From NCBI RefSeq assembly GCF_003260995.1, contig NZ_CP030040.1:1781620-1845619 (forward strand): a stretch of 64,000 nucleotides of DNA, written 5' to 3'. Positions within the stretch are counted from its first letter, which is position 1. Every line of letters starts with the position of its first letter. This DNA is from Acetobacterium sp. KB-1. GTDB lineage: Bacteria; Bacillota; Clostridia; Eubacteriales; Eubacteriaceae. Under the pieces are notes generated by a model. The model made no database searches, was not told the origin of the DNA, and saw only the letters and a program-made list of their open reading frames with translations. A program made the position numbers and the translations under genes. Positions 34,556 to 42,623 of the stretch are shown here, in pieces.

Positions 34556-34998
34556 ATTCGTAAAATTATCAAATTTCGAAAATAACGCGAAATTAAGGGC
34601 TATTGGGGATGTATGTTCTTGGGATGGAAGAATAGGCTGCAAAATATTATGCAGGTAATCTAACGTTTCTTTGTAAACCTTTGCACGAAACCCTTTATTT
34701 GCCTTCTTCTGGTTGATATTGTAATGCTATTTTGCATGTCATCATTTTTTGCAGGCGTTTTTTGCTATTTCTAAGGCTATTTTAACTATTTACGTGAAAT
34801 TTAATTACAATTCCGACTTTTTTGAGTCCTCCATCACCATTTTATTCCTTTTCTTATTATAGCGTAGCTCCTTCAGATCTGCACTTTTTTGATTATTTTA
34901 GAGGTCATCGGCGGCATCTCAATCAGTGTTTTTTCGTAAATTTTCATCGATTGATGTTTCTTGGGCACTTAACCATCTTTTTGTACGGGAGCATAAAT
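34556..34998. promoter_or_regulatory. Divergent control region with candidate activator sites
   Basis: 443-bp AT-rich gene-free stretch between the two sigma-54 promoters. Contains an inverted repeat AATTTCG (34572-34578) / CGAAATT (34588-34594). A related sequence recurs: TAACGCGAAATTAA (34583-34596) and TTACGTGAAATTTA (34790-34803), fitting TWACGYGAAATTWA. These are plausible upstream activating sites for the activator encoded at 38926. A smaller CTGCA-N8-TGCAG palindrome lies near 34635-34652. No credible ORF. Confidence 0.5.
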
Positions 34999-35014
34999 TG
35001 GCATAAACCTTGCT
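34999..35014 (+). promoter_or_regulatory. Sigma-54 promoter of the rightward (racemase-MttB) unit
   Basis: TGGCAT-AAACC-TTGCT, a good match to TGGCAC-N5-TTGCA, 56 bp before the start of the racemase-like gene. Confidence 0.85.
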
Positions 35015-35069
35015 AGTATAAATGGCAACTCGCACTAATTTAAACATCCCAAATTTTTAGGAGGAAGAA

Positions 35070-35849
35070 ATGCAAAGAGATTTAAAAATTAATTACATGA
35101 CAACCCGAAAAAACCATACCTGCTATGGTATGGGTATTGGTATCATGGTATTAGATGATGCCTATCCCGGTTTTCCTGGTGATGTCCGCAATGCCAGTGC
35201 CTGGGGTTTTCCGATTCAATATGAAATCGCCAGGGGCGTCGATAATTATACCCTGGTCTGGGAACAGGATAAAAGCCCCTGCCGGGAACCCATTATCCAG
35301 GCCGCAAAAAACCTGGAGCAGATGGGCTGTCGTGCGATTGCCGCTGAATGCGGCTATTTTGCCTATTTCCAGCAAGATGTGGCCGCGGCTGTCGATATTC
35401 CTGTTTTTATGTCCAGTTTGCTGCAAGTCCCCTTTATTCAGCAATTGATTGGACCCACCAACGCGGTTGGGATCATCTGTGCCCAAAAACGTTTTTTGAC
35501 CAATACGCATCTGGAAAAAGTCGGGATTGATCTCAATAGCAACTTCTACATTGCCGGCGCCCAGGATGAATATGGTTGTCCGCAGTTTGACACGCTATGG
35601 GATCATGAAAAACGTCCTGTAATACCAGAAAGTTACTATGACGAATCAGAACAGGATATGATTCGGATCACCAAAGAATTTACTGCCAAACACCCGGATA
35701 TTAAGGCAATCATGTTAGAATGTACCGGCATGCAGCCCTTTGCCAGAGCGATTCAACGCGCTGTTGATTTGCCTGTATTTAGTTGGGGAACCTTGCTTGA
35801 TTACGCTTATTCCTGCGTTTCTCACCGGGATTATTACGGTCATATCTAA
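35070..35849 (+). CDS. Asp/Glu/hydantoin racemase-superfamily protein
   Basis: 259-aa protein. The superfamily contains aspartate/glutamate racemase, hydantoin racemase, maleate isomerase and arylmalonate decarboxylase, which use paired cysteines. Both cysteines are visible: 'AIAAECGYFAYF' and 'AIMLECTGMQPF'. AGGAGG precedes the ATG. First gene of the MttB unit, under the sigma-54 promoter, so it probably epimerises or isomerises the substrate or the demethylated product. The exact reaction cannot be told. Confidence 0.82.
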   Translation: MQRDLKINYMTTRKNHTCYGMGIGIMVLDDAYPGFPGDVRNASAWGFPIQYEIARGVDNYTLVWEQDKSPCREPIIQAAKNLEQMGCRAIAAECGYFAYFQQDVAAAVDIPVFMSSLLQVPFIQQLIGPTNAVGIICAQKRFLTNTHLEKVGIDLNSNFYIAGAQDEYGCPQFDTLWDHEKRPVIPESYYDESEQDMIRITKEFTAKHPDIKAIMLECTGMQPFARAIQRAVDLPVFSWGTLLDYAYSCVSHRDYYGHI

Positions 35850-35907
35850 ATCTTTTATAATAGACTTTAGTGATCAGTACTCACTACTAAGAAAAGGAAG
35901 TAAAATC

Positions 35908-37338
35908 ATGAAACCTTATGAAAAATATGTGTCAAAATCCGATCTGCAGGTTATTCACGAGGAATCACTGCGGATCCTCAGCGAAGTTGGGATAAAATTT
36001 GAACACCCGGAAATTCTGGATATTTTTAAATCTCACGGTGCCCGCATTGATGGGAACACCGTCTTTCTTGATGAAAAAATGATCATGGCCGCGATTTCAA
36101 CCATTCCCGAAACCTTTACCATTGAAAACTCCAAAGGAAATCATACGCTTGGCGGCGGGAGCCTGATTCTGATGCCTGGCATCGGCAATATTTTCCGTCT
36201 GGAGCAAGGTCATTTACATAAAATGACCAATGATGATACGGTCGATCAGTTCAAACTCTCCGATACCAGTGATGTCATTAACTGTAACTATTTTAATATT
36301 TTTCTCGATGACAAGAGCCTGACCCAGGATGAAAGGGTATTTAGTCCGATCGCGATGATCTTAAAGTATTCCAATAAAACGGCCTTACATTTAATGGCTA
36401 ATACCTTTCCGTTAAAATCCGGGGTCCGGGAGTCGTTTAAACAGGGTCTGGAACTGATTGAAAAATTCGAAGGCCGCAGCGGTGTTTATAATAATATCAT
36501 CCATATTAATTCGCTATCGCCCTTATGCTTTGACCATGATCCGCTCGATAAGTTCCTGGTTGCTGCTGAAATGAATCAGCCGGTCTGGTTTTCCCCTTGT
36601 GCAATGCCCGTGCTGACCGGTCCGCCATCAGTTGCCGGACTAATTGCGATGACAAATGCTGAAGTTCTAGCCGGTATGGTCATGTCCCAATTGGTTAAAC
36701 CTGGGCTGCCGGTGGTTTACGGACAGACCTCAGCCTCTACCAACCTGCGAACGGTTCAACTCAGCATCGGTGCCCCCGAAACCGCCTTGATTGCTTATGC
36801 CACCCGGGGGCTCGCCGATTTTTATAAGCTTCCCTGCCGTACCGGCGGCGGCTTAAGTGATGCCAAGGATTTTGATATCCAGGCCGGGATTGAATCCGAT
36901 ATGATGATTCGCTCAACCCTCGAAGCTGCTCCAGATCTGGTGCTCCATTCGTGTGGAATCATGGGCAGTTTTAATATCCTGAGCTTTGAAAAATTCCTAA
37001 TTGATGAAGACACCTACCGAATGAATCGTCGGCTTCTGAGCGGAATCAAAACTGAGGAAAGCTATCTCTGTCATGATCTCATTACCAAAATCGGCCCGCG
37101 CGGTAACTTCCTTCAGGGTCGAACCCCGAAAATGTTTAAAGAGGAATTTTTTGTTCCCAAATACTTCAACAAAGAAGACCCCAACCAATGGCAGGAACAT
37201 GGCAGTAAACCGGTTCTCAGAGATGTCCAGGCCGCAGTTAAAGAGCGCTTGGCCAGCTATACGCCACCGGATATTACCTGCGAACAGGCTGATCTTTTAA
37301 ACGACTACATTCCCACCTGTTACCGGGAGCGCATCTAA
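35908..37338 (+). CDS. MttB-family (non-pyrrolysine) amine methyltransferase, copy 1
   Basis: 476-aa TIM-barrel methyltransferase of the trimethylamine methyltransferase superfamily (COG5598). Characterised non-Pyl members demethylate glycine betaine (MtgB), proline betaine (MtpB), carnitine (MtcB) and gamma-butyrobetaine (MtyB), handing the methyl to a corrinoid protein. Typical parts: 'LQVIHEESLRILSEVGIKFEHPEILDIFKSHGARIDGNTVF' region at the N-terminus and 'AEVLAGMVMSQLVKPGLPVVYGQTSASTN'. The frame is open without an in-frame TAG, so pyrrolysine is not used. AAGGAAG 7 nt before ATG 35908; a longer upstream reading overlapping the racemase was rejected. Confidence 0.92.
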   Translation: MKPYEKYVSKSDLQVIHEESLRILSEVGIKFEHPEILDIFKSHGARIDGNTVFLDEKMIMAAISTIPETFTIENSKGNHTLGGGSLILMPGIGNIFRLEQGHLHKMTNDDTVDQFKLSDTSDVINCNYFNIFLDDKSLTQDERVFSPIAMILKYSNKTALHLMANTFPLKSGVRESFKQGLELIEKFEGRSGVYNNIIHINSLSPLCFDHDPLDKFLVAAEMNQPVWFSPCAMPVLTGPPSVAGLIAMTNAEVLAGMVMSQLVKPGLPVVYGQTSASTNLRTVQLSIGAPETALIAYATRGLADFYKLPCRTGGGLSDAKDFDIQAGIESDMMIRSTLEAAPDLVLHSCGIMGSFNILSFEKFLIDEDTYRMNRRLLSGIKTEESYLCHDLITKIGPRGNFLQGRTPKMFKEEFFVPKYFNKEDPNQWQEHGSKPVLRDVQAAVKERLASYTPPDITCEQADLLNDYIPTCYRERI

Positions 37339-37380
37339 ATAAAATCGGATCTAAACAAAATAAAATTTTAGGAGATTACA

Positions 37381-38796
37381 ATGGAAACAACACAAAGAAA
37401 TATTGAATTTAATGTTTTGAATCAGACCAAAATTGAAATGATTCACGAAAAGAGCATGGATCTGCTGGAAAATTTTGGCATGCAGGTTACTGGTGAGCGA
37501 ACCATTGACTGTTTAAAAAAATACGGCTGTACGGTTGACGGTGATCTGGTCAAATTCCCCAAAGCTGTTATCGATAAAGCGCTTGCCACCATTCCCAAAG
37601 AAATAACCCTTTACAACCGCGATGGCCAAAAAAGCATGGTCATCAACAGCCAAAATAACGTCTATTTTGGAACGCACTCCGATCAATTAGAAATTCTGGA
37701 TTATAAAACAAACACCGCCCGTCCCTTTGTTAAATCAGATATTAAGGACATGTGTAAAATTGCCAGTGCCTTATCCAATATCAGTTTCGTCCTATCGGTG
37801 GGCATGTGTGCCGATGTCGATCCCAAGGTTCAATCACAGATAACTTTCATCGAAACCTTAAAAAACTTTGATAAAACGATTAACTTTTCTACCAATGATA
37901 TTGGTTCACTACAAGAGATCATTGATATTGCCGCAATTGTCGCTGGCGGACACAAAGAGCTGGCTGAAAAACCCTTTATCTTTAATTACTGTGAGCCGAT
38001 TCCACCGCTGACCCATCCGGTCGAAAGCACCGAAAAATTATTTATCAGTGCAACCAATAAGATTCCCGTTGTTTATATGCCTTATTCGATGATGGGCGGA
38101 ACTGCTCCCCTTTCGATTGCCGCGGCTTTAACTCAAAACAATGCCGAAATCCTGGCTGGCGTCGTCATTACTCAGGCTGTCAATGAGGGCGCACCAATGA
38201 TCTACGGTTCGATGCCAACAATTTTTGATATGCAGACCACGATTGGCTCCTATGGTGCCCCTGAATTCCATAAATCGATCGCTGCAGCCTCTGAACTGGC
38301 TAACTACTATAACCTGCCATTTTATGGAACCGCTGGATGCAGTGATGCTAAAACCATTGATCCCCAGTCAGTCGCTGAAGTCCAAATGGAACTCTTCTCG
38401 ACCATCTTAAGCAAGGCTAATCTGATTCACGATGTCGGCGTCTTAGATCATTGTAACTCGGTGGCTCCGGCAATGGTAGTATTAGCCAATGAAATGATTG
38501 ATCAGCTGTCGGCTTATTCCAGGGGTGTTGAGGTCACCGAAAAAACCCTGGCCATGGATGTTATTAAAGGGGTCGGCCAGGGCGGCCATTATCTAAACGA
38601 AAAACACACCCTTAAAAATTTCAGAAGTATCTGGTATCCGGAATTCTTTTCCCGACGCATGGTCAATCCCGATCAGTCCGATGTGATGGAAATGGTGAAT
38701 GCCAAAATTGATGCAATTCTTAAGTCCCACGTCGTTCCCACTTTAGATCCGACCATTCTTGCTGAAATTGAAAAAATCGAACAAAAATATTTATAA
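37381..38796 (+). CDS. MttB-family (non-pyrrolysine) amine methyltransferase, copy 2
   Basis: 471-aa paralogue of the preceding gene, clearly diverged from it. N-terminal 'IHEKSMDLLENFGMQVTG' and 'AEILAGVVITQAVNEGAPMIYGSMPT' align with copy 1, but the predicted active-site segments differ ('MMGGTAPLSIAAALTQNN' against 'VLTGPPSVAGLIAMTNA'), which suggests different substrates or successive demethylation steps. No in-frame TAG. 42 nt after copy 1; a terminator follows. Confidence 0.92.
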   Translation: METTQRNIEFNVLNQTKIEMIHEKSMDLLENFGMQVTGERTIDCLKKYGCTVDGDLVKFPKAVIDKALATIPKEITLYNRDGQKSMVINSQNNVYFGTHSDQLEILDYKTNTARPFVKSDIKDMCKIASALSNISFVLSVGMCADVDPKVQSQITFIETLKNFDKTINFSTNDIGSLQEIIDIAAIVAGGHKELAEKPFIFNYCEPIPPLTHPVESTEKLFISATNKIPVVYMPYSMMGGTAPLSIAAALTQNNAEILAGVVITQAVNEGAPMIYGSMPTIFDMQTTIGSYGAPEFHKSIAAASELANYYNLPFYGTAGCSDAKTIDPQSVAEVQMELFSTILSKANLIHDVGVLDHCNSVAPAMVVLANEMIDQLSAYSRGVEVTEKTLAMDVIKGVGQGGHYLNEKHTLKNFRSIWYPEFFSRRMVNPDQSDVMEMVNAKIDAILKSHVVPTLDPTILAEIEKIEQKYL

Positions 38797-38829
38797 ATTC
38801 AGTCATTTTAGTCTTTTTTATAAATAAAC

Positions 38830-38868
38830 AGGCAACCTCGGGATAGAGGTTGCCTCTATAATTTTTTT
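38830..38868 (+). terminator. Terminator after the MttB genes
   Basis: Stem AGGCAACCTC / GAGGTTGCCT (38830-38839, 38846-38855) with loop GGGATA and a following TATAATTTTTTT. It separates the structural genes from the regulator gene. Confidence 0.85.
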
Positions 38869-38925
38869 GGAATTCGTGTTATTATACTGTCAAAGTCAGC
38901 AAACCCCGAAATGGAGGGCCGTGAA

Positions 38926-40380
38926 ATGAACTCAGAAAAAGAAGCGATTATGACGACAAGCCAAACGTTTTTCCCCATTCAGGATGTCGAGCGGATTGAA
39001 GATGTCTGTATCCATGTAGTTGACAGTGACGGAAAAATTGTCTGCTATTCAAAAGGCTGTGAACTGATCGAAAATATGAAACGTGAAGATGTCATCGGCA
39101 AAAATATGTCTGACATCTATGATTATCTTGAAAATGAATCGATGGAATCCCTGGTCTTAAAAACCGGGGAAAAAGTCCAGGATGTGCATGTTAAATATAC
39201 CTCCCCATCGGGAAAAGTTGCCGATGTGATCAGTAGTACTTATCCGATTTTTTCAAGAAAAGACCCCAAAAAAGTTTCTGCTGCGATTTGTATTTATCGG
39301 GATATTTCGGCCTACATCCATATGTCGAGCACGATTAAGAAGCTACAAAATGATTTGAATACCCAGCAAATTAAAAACAATGGCACCCAATTTAGTTTCA
39401 AAGACATCATCGGAACAAGTCCCAATCTTTTAGAATGCATTCACCATGCCAAGATTGCAGCTCAGAATGCGGCGCCGATTCTGATTGCCGGACCTACTGG
39501 CACTGGCAAGGAAGTTTTTGCCCAAAGCATTCATAACGCCAGTGCTCAGGTTAACAAGCCTTTTGTAGCGATCAATTGTTGTGCCATTCCCGAACATTTA
39601 CTGGAAAGCTCACTTTTTGGAACGGTTAAGGGCTCTTTCACCGGTGCCATTGATACTATTGGTCTTTTGGAAGCAGCTGAAGGTGGCACCATCTTTCTAG
39701 ACGAAATCAATTCCATGAATTTAGAACTTCAATCAAAACTGCTTCGGGTTCTGGAAACCGGAAAATACCGAAAGGTGGGGGGCCATAAAGAAATAACCGC
39801 TAATATCCGGCTATTGAGTGCCCTTAATCAGGACCCCTTAAAAGCGATCGAAGAAAATCGACTTCGTGCTGACTTGTTTTATCGGCTGGCCGTTTTTTCG
39901 ATTCATTTACCGGCCCTCAAAGATCGGAAACAGGATATCATCAGTCTTACCCGGACCTTTTTAACCACTGAAGCGGCTGCCATGGGAAAACAGCTCTTCA
40001 CCATTTCGTTATCCGCTCAGGAGATTCTTCTTTACCATGACTGGCCGGGAAATATCCGCGAATTAAAACACGCCATTACTCATGCCATCTATTTATCCCA
40101 ATACCAGGATACCATCCTGACCCCGGATCTGTTGCCTTCCTATTTACGAAAGAAGATCACTGATAAAAAGATCTATGAAAAGTATCTGGCCGCCAGTAGC
40201 AATGATAAAAACCTCAAGAACACCCTCAACAAAATTGAAAAACAAATGATAATCGAGGTGTTACAAGAAAATGATCGAAACATTTCAAAAAGCGCCAAAG
40301 AACTGGGCATTTCTCGTCAAAATCTGCAGTATAAGATCCGCTTGCATGGTATTAAAGAATCCGCTGATGATGTATTTTAA
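38926..40380 (+). CDS. PAS-AAA+-Fis sigma-54 activator of the methyltransferase island
   Basis: 484-aa enhancer-binding protein of the RocR/TyrR-like type. PAS sensor at ~25-130. AAA+ domain has Walker A GPTGTGKE (189-196), GSFTGA loop (236-241) and Walker B GGTIFLDE (253-260). Fis-type HTH at the end ('[20 protein letters not shown]'). GGAGG lies 8 nt before ATG 38926, preferred over an ATG 5 codons earlier. No receiver domain, so it likely senses the substrate or an intermediate through PAS. Location and the two sigma-54 promoters nearby make it the probable activator of both units. Confidence 0.9.
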   Translation: MNSEKEAIMTTSQTFFPIQDVERIEDVCIHVVDSDGKIVCYSKGCELIENMKREDVIGKNMSDIYDYLENESMESLVLKTGEKVQDVHVKYTSPSGKVADVISSTYPIFSRKDPKKVSAAICIYRDISAYIHMSSTIKKLQNDLNTQQIKNNGTQFSFKDIIGTSPNLLECIHHAKIAAQNAAPILIAGPTGTGKEVFAQSIHNASAQVNKPFVAINCCAIPEHLLESSLFGTVKGSFTGAIDTIGLLEAAEGGTIFLDEINSMNLELQSKLLRVLETGKYRKVGGHKEITANIRLLSALNQDPLKAIEENRLRADLFYRLAVFSIHLPALKDRKQDIISLTRTFLTTEAAAMGKQLFTISLSAQEILLYHDWPGNIRELKHAITHAIYLSQYQDTILTPDLLPSYLRKKITDKKIYEKYLAASSNDKNLKNTLNKIEKQMIIEVLQENDRNISKSAKELGISRQNLQYKIRLHGIKESADDVF

Positions 40381-40407
40381 AAAAGATCGGTTGCAAAAGA
40401 TATGCTC

Positions 40408-40445
40408 AGGTTTCCGCCGGGATGTTGGCGGAAACCTTTTTTTAA
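40408..40445 (+). terminator. Terminator of the sigma-54 activator gene
   Basis: 11-bp stem AGGTTTCCGCC / GGCGGAAACCT (40408-40418, 40427-40437) followed by eight or more Ts. Confidence 0.9.
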
Positions 40446-40492
40446 CTTAATCTGTACGGAGAACGTTATCTCCGTCGCTTAATTACCTTAAC

Positions 40493-41416
40493 TCAACGCT
40501 CTAGCTTTTTTCTGATAAATTGACAAACCTCTTCAAGGGCTTCGGATGCTTCTGGAAACATCGGTGCCAGCAGCGGAAAGCAATGAAACATTCCTTTCCA
40601 GATTTTAAACTGAATGTCAACACCTGATTCTTTGGCTTTTTTTGCATAACAGGTTGAATCGTCTCTTAGTGTTTCATTATTTCCAACTTGAATGATAATC
40701 GGTGGTAAACCGGTTAAGTCTCCAAACAGCGGGGACGCATAAGGGTGCCTGGGGTTGCCATCACCCACATAATAGCCAGTATAGGTCTCATTTGCTCCTT
40801 TGGGAGTACAGGGATCTGATTTTTCCCGGGTTTTATGAGACTCTCCAGAAATCGTCATATCGGTACACGGTGAAAACACCGCACAGACCCCCGGCAAGGG
40901 AATGCCATCATCCCTACATTTTAGCAGGGTGGCTAACGCAATGCCGCCGCCAGCCGAATCACCTGCAAAAGCAATATTTTCTGGTTTAAATCCCCGTTCA
41001 AGCAGCCAACAGTAAATAGCTGCTGAATCATTGACTGCGGCTGGAGCCGGATGTTCCGGAGCCAGCCGATAGTCAAAAACAAGGGCTTTGATGCCCAAAT
41101 GTTTTACAAAATTCCCCACAATATTTCTGTGCGATCTGGCATTGCCCATCACAAATCCACCGCCATGAAAGTACAAGACTGCCTTTTCTTCAGGGGCGTT
41201 TTCTATTTCAACCCATTCTGCATAAAATTCCCGATAGTCACTGGCTTTAAAGCTGATTCCCTTGATTGGTTTAAAAAAACGTTCAGCCGTTTCATCACAG
41301 TCTTGTCGCTGCTTTTCAATTGAGGTGTTCTTATCAATCACTTCCGGAAGCAACTGCCCTTTAAAAAGATGCCGGTATTTTATGGTGATGTACATCATTT
41401 TTGCTTTTATACTCAT
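40493..41416 (-). CDS. Alpha/beta hydrolase, hormone-sensitive-lipase-type esterase
   Basis: 307-aa esterase. Oxyanion motif HGGG (84-87) in 'LYFHGGGFVMGN' and nucleophile motif GDSAGG (152-157, Ser154). The acid is likely in 'QVGNNETLRDDS' and the His in 'GMFHCFPLL'. No signal peptide, so cytosolic. Downstream of DUF2087 and TetR genes with 6 nt spacing, forming one unit controlled by the TetR protein. Substrate unknown. Confidence 0.88.
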   Translation of the reverse strand: MSIKAKMMYITIKYRHLFKGQLLPEVIDKNTSIEKQRQDCDETAERFFKPIKGISFKASDYREFYAEWVEIENAPEEKAVLYFHGGGFVMGNARSHRNIVGNFVKHLGIKALVFDYRLAPEHPAPAAVNDSAAIYCWLLERGFKPENIAFAGDSAGGGIALATLLKCRDDGIPLPGVCAVFSPCTDMTISGESHKTREKSDPCTPKGANETYTGYYVGDGNPRHPYASPLFGDLTGLPPIIIQVGNNETLRDDSTCYAKKAKESGVDIQFKIWKGMFHCFPLLAPMFPEASEALEEVCQFIRKKLER

Positions 41417-41422
41417 GTAACT

Positions 41423-41692
41423 TTATTCCTTTTCTTTATTTCTCCAATACTTACTGCCATCTGATAGGCGGCATAAAAATCCGGTTTCCACTAATCCGCG
41501 TCTTAAAAAAACACAATCCCCAAAGGTATGCCATGAATTAATTAACTGGTTGACAGACTTTTCACAATATTCCTGATCGTCATCAAACTTTTTTGCGAGG
41601 TATTCGTATACCAGCAATTTTTTTGATTGCTTCGCAGGAATCTGTGTAATTTTCCCTTCTTCATTTAAAAACGGTTTGATTTTTTGGATCAT
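41423..41692 (-). CDS. DUF2087 protein
   Basis: 89-aa protein with a DUF2087 domain covering almost its full length ('IKPFLNEEGKITQIPAKQSKKLLVYEYLAKKF', split by a short helix, then 'LRRGLVETGFLCRLSDGSKYWRN'). The fold is winged-helix-like and often fused to transcription factors; function unknown. GAGGAAG precedes the ATG at 41692, which lies inside the end of the TetR gene (32-nt overlap). Confidence 0.8.
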   Translation of the reverse strand: MIQKIKPFLNEEGKITQIPAKQSKKLLVYEYLAKKFDDDQEYCEKSVNQLINSWHTFGDCVFLRRGLVETGFLCRLSDGSKYWRNKEKE

Positions 41693-42320
41693 TTTCTTCC
41701 TCAACTTCCCTTTGATTTTTAACCAAAAACATTGATGCAATCACCCGATAATCCAGTTTTACCTCCCGATTATTATTGGTGGAATAATATATAGCCAGGC
41801 CATTAATACTGGTCCAGAAAAAAATTGACAACATTTTAGGATCGCCCGCGACGATGGTTCCTTGTTTTTGTCCCGCTTCCATAATGGTTTCGATGACCTG
41901 ATAGGGGATGTTCCTTTTTTGCTGAATAAGATCCTGAGCCTGCTTGGGAATGGCAGTCGAATTGGTTGCCTGCGTAATCAACCGGCAGGTGTCTAGAAAA
42001 GCCTGACTGTGCTCAATGGTCTCAACAAGTCGCTCCAGTGCAAACCGAATTTTTTCACCTGGCTCGGTATCCATATCTCGTACCATATAGGACGCTTCAA
42101 TGGTCTTATCCAGAGCGTCATTAATGAGATCCACAAAAATTTCGTCTTTTGATGAATAGTAATGATATAAAAGTCCCTGGGCGATTCCGGCGCAAGCAGC
42201 AATATCCTGGATCCGAGTGGCAAACAGCCCCTGTTTAACAAATTGTAATAGTGCCGCGTTGCGAATCTTTTCTTTGCGCGTTTCGCGCATTTTCTCGTTT
42301 TGTTCCTTTGATCGTGCCAT
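41661..42320 (-). CDS. TetR/AcrR-family transcriptional regulator
   Basis: 219-aa regulator with N-terminal TetR HTH (residues ~15-60, 'IRNAALLQFVKQGLFATRIQDIAACAGIAQGLLYHYYSSKDEIF' region) and a ligand-binding helical C-terminal domain. GGGAGGG 3-4 nt before the ATG at 42320 fixes the start. A 20-bp-arm palindrome covers its own -10 box and Shine-Dalgarno sequence, indicating tight autorepression of the TetR-DUF2087-esterase unit. Confidence 0.92.
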   Translation of the reverse strand: MARSKEQNEKMRETRKEKIRNAALLQFVKQGLFATRIQDIAACAGIAQGLLYHYYSSKDEIFVDLINDALDKTIEASYMVRDMDTEPGEKIRFALERLVETIEHSQAFLDTCRLITQATNSTAIPKQAQDLIQQKRNIPYQVIETIMEAGQKQGTIVAGDPKMLSIFFWTSINGLAIYYSTNNNREVKLDYRVIASMFLVKNQREVEEENDPKNQTVFK

Positions 42321-42326
42321 ATTCCC

Positions 42327-42383
42327 TCCCAGATGATATATTGAATACGCATTCAATATATCATCTGGGACAATTTTTGTCAA
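42327..42383 (-). promoter_or_regulatory. TetR promoter covered by a 44-bp perfect palindrome
   Basis: -35 TTGACA (42378-42383) and -10 TATATT (42355-42360), 17-bp spacing, minus strand. Arms 42327-42346 (TCCCAGATGATATATTGAAT) and 42351-42370 are exact complements around ACGC. The core ATTGAATACGCATTCAAT is TetR-operator-like. The distal arm ends in the GGGA of the ribosome binding site. Confidence 0.88.
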
Positions 42384-42495
42384 TACACAAGTCTGATTTT
42401 TGATCAAAGTCCGTTCCAGATCCTACTGGAGTTTACTTAGAAAATGTGTCTAATTTCTGGTTTTTCTTAAGGAATCGTTTAATTAAGGGTTTCTG

Positions 42496-42504
42496 TGGTA
42501 TAAT
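42496..42504 (+). promoter_or_regulatory. Extended -10 promoter of the DUF1611 gene
   Basis: TGGTATAAT, an extended -10 element (TG-N-TATAAT), 120 bp upstream of the DUF1611 start. No good -35 box was seen at 17 bp, which extended -10 promoters tolerate. Confidence 0.5.
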
Positions 42505-42623
42505 TAAAGCAGTGAATATTGAACTGCCTTTATATTATCAAACATTCTTTATCGTTCCTCTTTAATACAATCGTTTGCATTGTAAAGCTCCTGTTCGTGA
42601 TCACGCGAAAGGACTACTCGTCT

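Noticed and set aside
34822-35016. 64-aa plus-strand ORF in the divergent control region
   Set aside because: Overlaps the sigma-54 promoter, has no ribosome binding site or recognisable features.
35740-35907. In-frame N-terminal extension of MttB copy 1
   Set aside because: The extension overlaps the end of the racemase-like gene and has no MttB homology; a good ribosome binding site precedes the ATG at 35908.
35908-38796. Pyrrolysine-containing trimethylamine methyltransferase
   Set aside because: Both MttB-type frames are full length without an in-frame TAG, and no pyl genes are in the window.
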